Shown here piece by piece: positions 1 to 7,809 of a stretch of DNA of 32,714 bases. The position numbers and the translations under genes are program-made. The notes beneath the pieces are model-generated. The model had not been told where the DNA came from and searched no databases. It saw only the letters and a program-made list of their open reading frames with translations. The stretch is from an uncultured Lachnospiraceae bacterium (GTDB lineage Bacteria > Bacillota > Clostridia > Lachnospirales > Lachnospiraceae). The stretch lies in assembly GCA_946544235.1 (NCBI GenBank), contig CAMNMC010000091.1, positions 1-32,714 on the forward strand. Direction: 5' to 3'. Numbering within the stretch: the first letter of the stretch is position 1; each line of letters opens with the position of its first letter.

Positions 1-2415
1 ATGTGGAATGTTATGTGGCTTGACTGCATAATGGTACTTCCGCTCATTATTCTCGGCTTCGAGAGGCTGATGGATGATGGTGATCCAAAGCTTTACTGTA
101 TATCACTGGCATATTGTCTGTGGTGCAATTATTATATTGCATTTATGATATGTGTCTTTATGATACTCTGGTTCTTCACGGAATCTCACGGCGGAATTAA
201 GAAGTTCTTCGTGCATGGTGTGAGATTTGCCTGCTATTCGATTCTGGCTGCAGGAATGACCGCAGTTTCGCTGATAACGGCGTATAAGGGTATAATGCAG
301 ACTGCTGCGGGCAAGATGGAGCTTCCGAAATGGAAATGGTATCAGGATATCAAGGAAGTCCTTAAGGCACATCTGTTTTATACCAATCCTATCAAGATGC
401 AGACCTTTGACGGCGGCGTAAATCTGTATTGCGGTATATTTGTCATTCTGCTTGCCTTTGTATATCTGTTCCTGGACAGAGAAAAACTGACGAGAAGGAT
501 AGGTAAGTTCGTGATACTTGTTATCCTGGTAGCAAGCTTTAACAATGAACTTCTGAACTATGTATGGCATGGCTTCCATAATCAGTATGGAATCCCGAAC
601 AGATTCTCTTTTCTTTATATATTTGTCCTGCTGACCATGGCTTACAGGGCAGCTCTCAGACTGAGATATATAAGCGGCTATTACATAACCAGTGCTTTGT
701 TCCTTACGGCAGGCTTCTGGTCATATATAATCTATAATACTGCCGGCAACGGGGCTCAAAGCTCGGGAATCAAGGATTATCTTAAGCCGGAAATACTTTG
801 GACTGTCGGTATCACGATCGGCTGTTACATATTATTCATGCTTAAGAGTGTGAAGCTGAAGAGGTCGAGAGTGCTGACAGTGATCATATCGCTGGCCTTC
901 GTCACGGAAATACTTTTTGCGGCAGATCACAGCATGGACTATATCGGGTCCGCAAATGCAGCTTATTCCATGAGACGTGTCAATGAGATGGAAGAGATCG
1001 TTGATGAGATACACAAGGCTGCCAAGGAGGAAGGAGCCGTATTTTACAGGGAGGATATGATCAATCCTTACGTTCTGGATGAGGCAACACTGAACGGAAT
1101 GAACAGTATCGGAATCTTCTGCTCAACGGTAAGGGGCGAGACCGTTACGGCTGCCGGAAGGCTCGGTTTCTACACCGGTGCCAACGAATATCTCTATTAC
1201 GGTGCCTGCCACGGAACAAACATGCTGCTTGGCATAAGAAATATCTATGCAACCAGAGCGGATTATTATAATCCGGATGATACAACTCCTGTCATTTACG
1301 AGAGTGATGTAATAAATGTTTATCAGAATTTCCATACTCTTCCTGTAGCTTATATGGTTGGCGACAGGGTGGCTTCGGTAAATCTTCTTAAGGGCAGGGA
1401 TATTGACAATGTTAATGACCTTGTAGCCGGTGCTGCAGATAACACCGAGATCCTTTATAAGGATATACACGTTGAGATGGAGGCAAGTGCCGACAGAGCT
1501 TCAGCGTGGGTTGACGGTGCGATAAGTGACCTCGTAGGATATTCAGCAGACGGAACAGGAAAGCCGGTTGTAAATGCAACGTTTATTGTTGATAAGCCGG
1601 CCAGATATGTAGTTGATATCATCGCAAATAATGTTTATAAGGTCAGATATTATAAAAATGACGTTCAGACAGCCTATGACAGATATCAGAGCCAGATATT
1701 TGATCTCGGTGATCTGAAAACCGGAGATAAGGTTGAGCTTTCTATTGAGTTTAATGAAAGCTATTCCAAGAATGGTTCTATAAGATTTGATTATGCGATC
1801 CTGGACAAGAGGGTCCTTGCCATGGATCATCTGAAGCTTAAGCAGGGTGCTATGGATATCAGGACCGCAAAGGACGGCTATCTGAAGGGTACCATCGATG
1901 CGGGAGACGGAGGAATGATGTTTGTCGCAGTCCCTTATGATGAGGGCTGGAGCGCTTATGTTGACGGTAAGAAGGTTAAGATAAAGAAGGTCCAGGAGGC
2001 CTTCATGGGAGTTGACCTTTCTGCAGGCGAGCATACAGTTGAACTCTGTTATACGGCTCCGGGCTTCTGGCCGGGAATACTTCTCACCATGCTGGCGTGG
2101 GGCATATTTGTATTTATCCTTATGGACAGGAAGGCTAAGAAGGCACGGGCTGCGAAGCGCGCCGCACGGGCTGTGAATGCTGCAGGACCTGCGAGAAATT
2201 CCGGAGCTGAAAAAACTGACGGATCAGCTAGAAATATCGAATCTGCGAGAAATACCGGAGCTTCGAGAACTGCTGTGGATGATGAGGATGATTATGATGA
2301 GTCGGATGACGGATATGACGACTCGGAAGATGATGCCGGGGACGGATATGACGACACAGATGACTATGCCGGTGAGGAAAAAATGAACAATGCGGATGAC
2401 AAAAAACAGTCATAA
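1..2415 (+). CDS. YfhO family membrane protein, 5' end cut by window
   Basis: This is the 3' part of a polytopic membrane protein of the YfhO family (GT-C-like fold; in Bacillus linked to lipoteichoic acid glycosylation, exact role here unknown). The Met at base 1 is probably internal: the MWLD motif followed by PLIILGFERL corresponds to a region some 100-150 residues into typical family members, so the true start lies upstream. About eight hydrophobic segments fill residues 1-310. A large extracytoplasmic region follows (about 320-680), ending in the family-typical beta-rich stretch with PYDEGW and VDGKKVKIKK near residues 640-665. A last membrane segment sits at about 690-710. The C-terminal tail (about 715-804) is odd: a Lys/Arg/Ala stretch, short RNxxSA-type repeats, then a run of Asp/Glu/Tyr. 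The family call is from pattern recognition and is fairly secure; the substrate is unknown. Confidence 0.85.
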   Translation: MWNVMWLDCIMVLPLIILGFERLMDDGDPKLYCISLAYCLWCNYYIAFMICVFMILWFFTESHGGIKKFFVHGVRFACYSILAAGMTAVSLITAYKGIMQTAAGKMELPKWKWYQDIKEVLKAHLFYTNPIKMQTFDGGVNLYCGIFVILLAFVYLFLDREKLTRRIGKFVILVILVASFNNELLNYVWHGFHNQYGIPNRFSFLYIFVLLTMAYRAALRLRYISGYYITSALFLTAGFWSYIIYNTAGNGAQSSGIKDYLKPEILWTVGITIGCYILFMLKSVKLKRSRVLTVIISLAFVTEILFAADHSMDYIGSANAAYSMRRVNEMEEIVDEIHKAAKEEGAVFYREDMINPYVLDEATLNGMNSIGIFCSTVRGETVTAAGRLGFYTGANEYLYYGACHGTNMLLGIRNIYATRADYYNPDDTTPVIYESDVINVYQNFHTLPVAYMVGDRVASVNLLKGRDIDNVNDLVAGAADNTEILYKDIHVEMEASADRASAWVDGAISDLVGYSADGTGKPVVNATFIVDKPARYVVDIIANNVYKVRYYKNDVQTAYDRYQSQIFDLGDLKTGDKVELSIEFNESYSKNGSIRFDYAILDKRVLAMDHLKLKQGAMDIRTAKDGYLKGTIDAGDGGMMFVAVPYDEGWSAYVDGKKVKIKKVQEAFMGVDLSAGEHTVELCYTAPGFWPGILLTMLAWGIFVFILMDRKAKKARAAKRAARAVNAAGPARNSGAEKTDGSARNIESARNTGASRTAVDDEDDYDESDDGYDDSEDDAGDGYDDTDDYAGEEKMNNADDKKQS
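2160..2395 (+). repeat. Low-complexity acidic tail of the YfhO-like protein
   Basis: The coding sequence repeats short units such as GARN/SARN and then Asp-Asp-Tyr-Asp blocks, built from GAT/GAC/GAG codons with obvious short direct repeats at DNA level. It lies after the last membrane segment and so is probably cytoplasmic. Such repeats are prone to length change. Confidence 0.6.
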
Positions 2416-2431
2416 AAGTAAAATTGACTGA

Positions 2432-2460
2432 TTGACCGTCGGGAGGAAATATAGTAAACT
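2432..2460 (+). promoter_or_regulatory. Sigma-A type promoter for the hybrid kinase
   Basis: TTGACC (2432-2437), a 17-base spacer and TAAACT (2455-2460) closely match the vegetative consensus. It lies just after the YfhO stop and about 155 bases before the kinase start, which leaves room for a leader containing a short ORF. Confidence 0.55.
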
Positions 2461-2519
2461 ATTTTGTATGGGAATAAATCTGTAAACCCAACATTTTGCG
2501 CTTTTTGCGTGTATTTTAC

Positions 2520-2588
2520 ATGGAGGGTTTCATGTCAGACATGGCCGGAATCATCAGATATACGGATGTGTCGGTCAAAAAAGATTGA
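2520..2588 (+). CDS. Possible leader peptide ORF upstream of the hybrid kinase
   Basis: A short ORF of 22 codons from ATG 2520, or 18 codons from ATG 2532, ends at TGA 2586-2588. The inner ATG has a good ribosome binding site (GGAGG, 2522-2526) at a suitable distance. The peptide starts MSDMAGIIRY and resembles nothing I recognise. It ends 27 bases before the kinase start, so translation could be coupled. It could also be chance; only the ribosome binding site supports it. Confidence 0.3.
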   Translation: MEGFMSDMAGIIRYTDVSVKKD

Positions 2589-2615
2589 GAGGAAAGGACC
2601 GAGAGGGGAATTGTT

Positions 2616-4373
2616 ATGGAGAAATTAAAAGAGATGGACAGCCAGCAGGTTGCGATTGTCACTGCAGCTGCCGTGGGTGTTTTGGGAATCGTTGGAATTG
2701 CTGCGGGCAGCACCGCGATAGGAATAATCATGCTGGTGCTTCAGCTGCTTATTATACTATTCATGATCACCAATATGAAGGGATCGGGCAAGTCTTCCGG
2801 CGGTAAAAGCGATAAATACAGAAAGCTCTTCATGAACCTTCCGATAGGCTTTGCGCAGGCGAAGATCATAACCGATCATGCAGGTGCGGTAGTTGGTTAT
2901 CAGATGGTTGATGCCAACGAGAAGTTTGGAACATATTTCAACCTTGATCAGCCTGATTATCAGGACAAGATACTCGGCGACAGTAATATAGAGGTTCTTC
3001 AGGATATTAACGCATGGTTCAGTGCGTACAATAATTCGGGAACCAAAGAGGGCGACCTCATGGATGTAGAGATCACCATGGAGAAGCTCGGTAAGATATT
3101 TAATACTGTTATGTACAAGTCAGAGGCTGATCATATCAATATGGTAGTCATTGATGTTACAGAGCAGAAGGAAACTGAGATGAAGCTCAGCAAGGCTATC
3201 GAAGATGCCAACGCTGCTTACAAGACACAGGCTGAATTCCTTGCAAATATGAGCCATGAGATCAGAACACCTATCAATGGTATTCTCGGTATGATCCAGC
3301 TTACACTTATGGCTGATGATCTTCAGGCAGATTACAGAGACAACCTCATCACAGCAAAGAACTGTGCTGATAACCTTCTCAGACTTATCAATGATATCCT
3401 CGATATCAGTAAGCTTGAAGCAGGTAAATACAAGATTAAGGAAGAGATCTGTGATATCAAGGCAGCGATTGAGGAAACCGTTGCAGCTCATTATCCGGCA
3501 GCCGATAATAAGGCAATCTCACTTGACCTTAACTTTGGTAATAATATTCCTAAACTCGTCAGAGCAGATGGACAGCGTATACAGCAGGTTCTTAACTGCC
3601 TCCTTTCAAATGCTATCAAGTTCACCTCTGAAGGCGGCGTAAGAGTTAAGATCGCGGCTCTCGATGATACAAATGATACGGTTAAGCTTCGCATAGCTGT
3701 TGCCGATACAGGTATCGGTATTTCCGAGGCTAACATGACAAAGCTCTTCATCAGATTCTCGCAGGTTGACGGTTCCGATACAAGAAAATACGGCGGATCC
3801 GGACTCGGACTCGTTATAAGCAAGCAGATCACAGAGCTTATGAACGGTACTATTACAGTACAGAGTAAGGAAGGCATCGGTTCAACCTTTATCGCAGAGA
3901 TTCCTCTTAAGGTTGTTAAGGCTGCCGAGATCGAAGAAAAGCAGAATGAGGAAAAGGATTCTGCGGCTGTATTTTCTATCACAAATAACGGTAAGAATGC
4001 AAGGATTCTCGTTGCAGAGGACGAGCCGGTTAACCAGCAGGTTATCGGTAAGCTTCTCGGTATGGCAGGCTTCTCATATGATATCGCTGAGAACGGTGAG
4101 AAGGCTATTGAGCTCTTCAAGCAGAAGTCCTATGATGCGGCTCTCTTTGATGTTCAGATGCCTGTTATGGATGGTATCGCAGCTACTCAGGAGATCAGAA
4201 AGCTTGAGCAGAGAGATCATAAGAAGAGACTTCCTATCATCGCGGTAACTGCAAGAGCCATGTTCGGTGATAAGGAGCGAATAATCGAGAACCAGCTCGA
4301 TGATTATATCGCCAAGCCATACAATTTAAACACAGTTGTTGATACTCTTAATAAATACATCGAGAAGAATTAG
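2616..4373 (+). CDS. Membrane-anchored hybrid sensor histidine kinase with receiver domain
   Basis: A 585-residue hybrid two-component protein. Two hydrophobic segments (about 12-31 and 34-53) anchor it with almost no external loop, so sensing is probably intracellular or in the membrane. A PAS-like region spans about 65-180 and a short coiled coil leads into the HisKA domain, where MSHEIRTP places the phospho-accepting His at residue 214. The HATPase domain shows the N box (LLSNAIKFT), ADTGIGI (G1) and GGSGLGL (G2). The C-terminal receiver (about 460-583) has the acidic pair in VAEDEP, the phospho-acceptor Asp in LFDVQMPVMDG at residue 512, and the conserved Lys at 567. No output DNA-binding domain or partner regulator lies nearby, so the target is unknown. 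The start has a GAGGGG ribosome binding site. All catalytic boxes are intact. Confidence 0.93.
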   Translation: MEKLKEMDSQQVAIVTAAAVGVLGIVGIAAGSTAIGIIMLVLQLLIILFMITNMKGSGKSSGGKSDKYRKLFMNLPIGFAQAKIITDHAGAVVGYQMVDANEKFGTYFNLDQPDYQDKILGDSNIEVLQDINAWFSAYNNSGTKEGDLMDVEITMEKLGKIFNTVMYKSEADHINMVVIDVTEQKETEMKLSKAIEDANAAYKTQAEFLANMSHEIRTPINGILGMIQLTLMADDLQADYRDNLITAKNCADNLLRLINDILDISKLEAGKYKIKEEICDIKAAIEETVAAHYPAADNKAISLDLNFGNNIPKLVRADGQRIQQVLNCLLSNAIKFTSEGGVRVKIAALDDTNDTVKLRIAVADTGIGISEANMTKLFIRFSQVDGSDTRKYGGSGLGLVISKQITELMNGTITVQSKEGIGSTFIAEIPLKVVKAAEIEEKQNEEKDSAAVFSITNNGKNARILVAEDEPVNQQVIGKLLGMAGFSYDIAENGEKAIELFKQKSYDAALFDVQMPVMDGIAATQEIRKLEQRDHKKRLPIIAVTARAMFGDKERIIENQLDDYIAKPYNLNTVVDTLNKYIEKN

Positions 4374-4501
4374 CCTAGCTGTTCTTAAATAACACAGGCT
4401 GGCTTGTCGGTTAAAAATATGATGAATGCCTGACGGCGTGATGAAAATGCAACAGATCGTTTCGTCGGATTAGATAAAATCGAATATTGATATTTAACAA
4501 A

Positions 4502-4535
4502 AAAGCATCGGATATGATTGTCCGGTGCTTTTTTT
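4502..4535 (+). terminator. Rho-independent terminator after the hybrid kinase
   Basis: An 11-bp stem (AAAGCATCGGA against TCCGGTGCTTT, one T-G pair) with an 8-base loop is followed by a T run at 4529-4535. It lies about 130 bases past the kinase stop and separates it from the Tad locus. Confidence 0.85.
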
Positions 4536-4546
4536 ATGCACTTTTT

Positions 4547-4561
4547 TGACTGAAACAGTCA
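4547..4561. repeat. Perfect short inverted repeat upstream of the Tad operon
   Basis: TGACTG-AAA-CAGTCA is a perfect 6-bp palindrome. It overlaps a TTGACT that could be a -35 box, but I see no convincing -10 behind it. It could be an operator or chance. Confidence 0.25.
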
Positions 4562-4670
4562 TGAAAAAGAGTGAATCTGAGTGAAATACAAGTGCGGGAT
4601 CGTATTTGAAAAAGGGGGGAAAATACAGGCGGAGACTGCATTTCAGAACTTTTTTGGTGGATGACCGATT

Positions 4671-4838
4671 ATGAAGGAGCTTGAATTTGTAGCGCAACAA
4701 ACCGTGTCGCTTCACGATTTTACTGAGGATTTTGAAAATGATAACCTAACTTCATCAGCAGAAAGCAGACTGACGAAGATGTCAAATGACGCCTACACCC
4801 CCCTGATCGTCGGTCTGCTGAATTATCTGCCGAAATGA
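4671..4838 (+). CDS. Possible 55-residue small protein at the head of the Tad operon
   Basis: An ORF of 55 codons beginning MKELEFVAQQ and ending LLNYLPK. A weak GGTGG (4656-4660) sits 10 bases before the ATG, and an in-frame stop just upstream fixes it as the first ATG. It is acidic in the first half, with no signal peptide and no full membrane segment. It ends 28 bases before the TadZ-like gene, so it could be the first gene of the operon. I do not recognise the family. Chance ORF is a real alternative. Confidence 0.4.
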   Translation: MKELEFVAQQTVSLHDFTEDFENDNLTSSAESRLTKMSNDAYTPLIVGLLNYLPK

Positions 4839-4866
4839 TCTATATAGCAGCTGAAGGGATTGAGAG

Positions 4867-5835
4867 ATGCACAGAATAGGTATTTGTGACAGAAATATAA
4901 GCTTTGCAGTCGGACTGGCGGATCACATTAATCATATGGATCAGAAATATAATGCAGTGATCTTCTCAGATAAAGAGTCTGTGGCGGATTATCTTACGGA
5001 GAATGATCTTGAAATGATCCTGATGGATGATATATCCGGATGTAAGGAGACTGACAGTGGGCTTTTATTTCATAATGTCAGGTGCATATATCTCTCAGAA
5101 AGGAGAAACGGCATTGAGACCTGTCAATATGTAAAGAGTGAGAGCGGAAGCCTGTTACCGGTCAGAGATAATGAGATTATATTCAAATATCAGAGACTGG
5201 GTGACATATTTGCACTGGTGAGGAAAAATATCGCAGACAGTCCTCCTGTTGAAAGTAAAATTCTGACAGAAGCGGTATTTTCTCCTCTCGGACGAAGCGG
5301 CTGTACAACTCTTGCAAGAGCATTGGCCCGATATGCGGTAAGGGGCAGAGGAATCTATGTCGGAATGGAAAACTATTCTCCATGCAAAACTCCCGGAGGC
5401 GGGATACTATATCAGATCAAAGAAAGAATACCCGAACTTGCGGAGACTGTCAGAGGGTGCATTGTATCGTCAGAAGGAGTGGATGTGCTTCGTGCGGGCA
5501 CGATTTATCTGGACCTGAGAAATGTTCAAAAAGACGATATTATATGCCTTTCAGACTGTCTGCTGCAGTCGGGGAAATACGATATGGTCATATATGATTT
5601 CGGGTCTGCGGTGCTGGATGATCTTGGGATTCTTGACTGCTTTGACCGGATATATATGCCGGTTCTTGATGACCCTGTTTCACTCGGAAAGATCGGAAGT
5701 TTTGAGAGTGTTCTGAGAAGTATGGAACAAAGAAGCATAATGACCAGGATCGTAAGGGTTCAGGTTCCTTATAATCTGGAGGATGAGGAGGAAATGGCAG
5801 CTTTTGTCAGGAAAATAAGATATGGAAAGTCATAG
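4867..5835 (+). CDS. TadZ/CpaE-like pilus localisation protein, ParA-like fold with altered P-loop
   Basis: A 322-residue protein in the position of TadZ/CpaE, which in Tad systems places the pilus machine and binds the CpaF ATPase. Residues 1-110 look like a receiver-type N-terminal domain (ICDRN near the start, LMDD around 52). Residues 130-322 look like a ParA/MinD domain: the VFSPLGRSGCTT stretch (about 137-148) sits where the nucleotide-binding P-loop belongs, and YDMVIYDFGS (about 237-246) matches the Walker B-like strand. The P-loop Lys is Cys at 146 and the signature Lys is also missing, so ATP hydrolysis is doubtful; atypical ATPase sites are known in TadZ proteins. The end overlaps the next gene by 14 bases. 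Confidence 0.75.
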   Translation: MHRIGICDRNISFAVGLADHINHMDQKYNAVIFSDKESVADYLTENDLEMILMDDISGCKETDSGLLFHNVRCIYLSERRNGIETCQYVKSESGSLLPVRDNEIIFKYQRLGDIFALVRKNIADSPPVESKILTEAVFSPLGRSGCTTLARALARYAVRGRGIYVGMENYSPCKTPGGGILYQIKERIPELAETVRGCIVSSEGVDVLRAGTIYLDLRNVQKDDIICLSDCLLQSGKYDMVIYDFGSAVLDDLGILDCFDRIYMPVLDDPVSLGKIGSFESVLRSMEQRSIMTRIVRVQVPYNLEDEEEMAAFVRKIRYGKS

Positions 5836-7090
5836 AGAGAGACTGAAGAGAGAAGTAATAAACGAGCTTGATCTTAATTCCGAGATTGAAGATGAAGAGG
5901 TCAGGAGGCTTATAGATAAGTGTATACTCCGAGAATCCGGAGGGGAATATATGCCTCTCAGGGAAAAGCTTGCACTTAAATCAGAGATATATAACTCAAT
6001 AAGAAGGCTTGATATACTATCCGATTTTCTGGAGGATGACAGTATTTCCGAGATCATGATCAACGGTCCTGACAGAATATTTCTTGAAAGAAACGGAGTG
6101 ATCGTGAGGTCAGAGAAATCCTTTGAAAGTCCGGAAAAGCTTCTTTCAATCGTACAGCAGATCGTTGCTTCCTCAAACAGGCTCCTGAATGATACCAGTC
6201 CGATAGCTGACGTTATTCTTCCCGATGGCTCAAGGGTAAATGTTGTCCTGTCCGGCGTATCGCTTGACGGAACCGCAGTAACCATAAGGAAGTTTCCTAA
6301 GGAAAGACTTGATATGCAGAGGCTGATAGAAAAGGAAAGTATTGATAAGGATACTGCGGACTTTCTTAAACTGCTGGTGATGGCGGGGTATAACATATTT
6401 ATCTCAGGAGGCACCAGCTCAGGAAAAACAACCTTTCTCAATGCATTATCAGACTACATCCCAAAGGAAGAAAGAGTGATAACAATTGAGGATGCGGCTG
6501 AGCTCAGTCTGAGAGGGATAGACAATCTCATCAGGCTTGAGGTTAAGACTGCAAACGTTGAAGGGAACAACAGTATAAGGATAAAGGACCTTATCCGGAC
6601 CAGTCTCAGAATGAGGCCGGACCGAATTATCGTCGGAGAAGTCAGAGATGAAGCAGCGATTGATATGCTTGCAGCTATGAATACGGGACATGACGGAAGT
6701 ATCTCTACGGGACATGCAAACTCGGTCAGAGATATGTTACTCAGGCTTGAGGCAATGGTGCTGATGGGCGCTGAGCTGCCGATCAGGGCTATCAGACAGC
6801 AGATTGCAGCTGCTATTGATATCGTGATACATCTCGGGAGACTTCGTGACAGAACAAGAAGAGTACTGGAGATCAGTGAGGTGACCGGAATGGATGAAGA
6901 TGAGATCAGACTGAATACACTTTATATGTTTGAAGAACTGCATGAGGATTCTGAAACTTACGGGAAGGATTCCCGAAACGTTAAATTTGATAAAAAGGTC
7001 AGAGGCAGACTCTGCAGGATAAATGATCTGATAAATGTAAAGAAGCTTGAATCGGCCGGGCTTATCGGAATCTATCGGGAGGGACGCTGA
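5822..7090 (+). CDS. cpaF: CpaF/TadA family pilus assembly ATPase
   Basis: A 422-residue secretion ATPase of the PilT/GspE superfamily, the motor for Tad/Flp pilus assembly at the cytoplasmic membrane. The N-terminal domain (about 1-120) contains ISEIMINGPDRIF, typical of CpaF. Walker A is GGTSSGKTT with Lys 202. The Asp box lies around VITIEDAAEL, Walker B is in RIIVGEVRDEAA, and the His box is ISTGHANS. All nucleotide-binding elements appear intact. It starts inside the end of the TadZ-like gene and its TGA shares one base with the next ATG, so translation is coupled at both ends. Length is normal for Firmicutes members. Confidence 0.95.
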   Translation: MESHRERLKREVINELDLNSEIEDEEVRRLIDKCILRESGGEYMPLREKLALKSEIYNSIRRLDILSDFLEDDSISEIMINGPDRIFLERNGVIVRSEKSFESPEKLLSIVQQIVASSNRLLNDTSPIADVILPDGSRVNVVLSGVSLDGTAVTIRKFPKERLDMQRLIEKESIDKDTADFLKLLVMAGYNIFISGGTSSGKTTFLNALSDYIPKEERVITIEDAAELSLRGIDNLIRLEVKTANVEGNNSIRIKDLIRTSLRMRPDRIIVGEVRDEAAIDMLAAMNTGHDGSISTGHANSVRDMLLRLEAMVLMGAELPIRAIRQQIAAAIDIVIHLGRLRDRTRRVLEISEVTGMDEDEIRLNTLYMFEELHEDSETYGKDSRNVKFDKKVRGRLCRINDLINVKKLESAGLIGIYREGR

Positions 7091-7779
7091 TGATAGTAAG
7101 TATCCTTCTGGTCCCGACGGTTGCATACCTCTTTTATGATTCTCTGATAGGTTTACTGCCGGGATTTGCAGCCGGATTATTGTATTACCTGGAATGGAAA
7201 AAGGAGCAGGAGAAAAAGAAAAGTCGTCGGCTTCTGATGGAATTTAAAGGGTTTATGAGAGCTGTGGATGCCGCATTGGAAGGAGGATACTCGCTGGAAA
7301 ATGCAATTATCCTTGCAGAAAAGGATGTAGAGAAGGAATTTGGAAGAAAGGCTTCAATACTTAAGCATCTTACGGTTGTAAGAAGAAAAATGTCACTCAA
7401 TCAACCTGTGGATACGGTTTTCAGTGATCTTGCCGAAGAAACGGATCTGGAGGAGATAAGGGCATTTGCGGATGTGATCCATATCATAAGATTTTCAGGC
7501 GGAAATACCATACAGATAATAAGGGATTCTGTCAGAACCATCAGTGAAAGGATAGATGTGGAGAATGATATCAGTGCCGTTATCGCCGGAAAGAAGCTTG
7601 AGCAGAAGATAATGGTGCTCATGCCGTTTATCATCATACTTTACTCCAGACTTACCATGAAAAGCTTTATGAACGCGTTGTATGAAGGTTTCACGGGCAG
7701 GGCATTTATGACGGTTATGCTGCTTCTGGTACTGGCTGCCGACAGGATCGGAAGGCATATAACAGACATCAATGTATAG
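7090..7779 (+). CDS. TadB-like inner membrane platform protein (T2SSF domain)
   Basis: A 229-residue type II secretion F-domain protein. An N-terminal hydrophobic hairpin (about 1-36) is followed by a basic stretch, then the helical cytoplasmic F domain (about 45-170) with AALEGGYSLENAI and RFSGGN, both typical of TadB. Two C-terminal hydrophobic segments (about 175-195 and 203-220) finish it. It follows CpaF with a one-base overlap and precedes TadC, the usual order. TadB and TadC together form the membrane platform on which the ATPase acts. Confidence 0.88.
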   Translation: MIVSILLVPTVAYLFYDSLIGLLPGFAAGLLYYLEWKKEQEKKKSRRLLMEFKGFMRAVDAALEGGYSLENAIILAEKDVEKEFGRKASILKHLTVVRRKMSLNQPVDTVFSDLAEETDLEEIRAFADVIHIIRFSGGNTIQIIRDSVRTISERIDVENDISAVIAGKKLEQKIMVLMPFIIILYSRLTMKSFMNALYEGFTGRAFMTVMLLLVLAADRIGRHITDINV

Positions 7780-7809
7780 CAGATATAAGTGTATAACTGA
7801 GGAAAAGAT

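Noticed and set aside
1543-2034. Antisense ORF of 163 codons under the YfhO-like gene
   Set aside because: A shadow of the strong coding frame on the other strand, without a family likeness.
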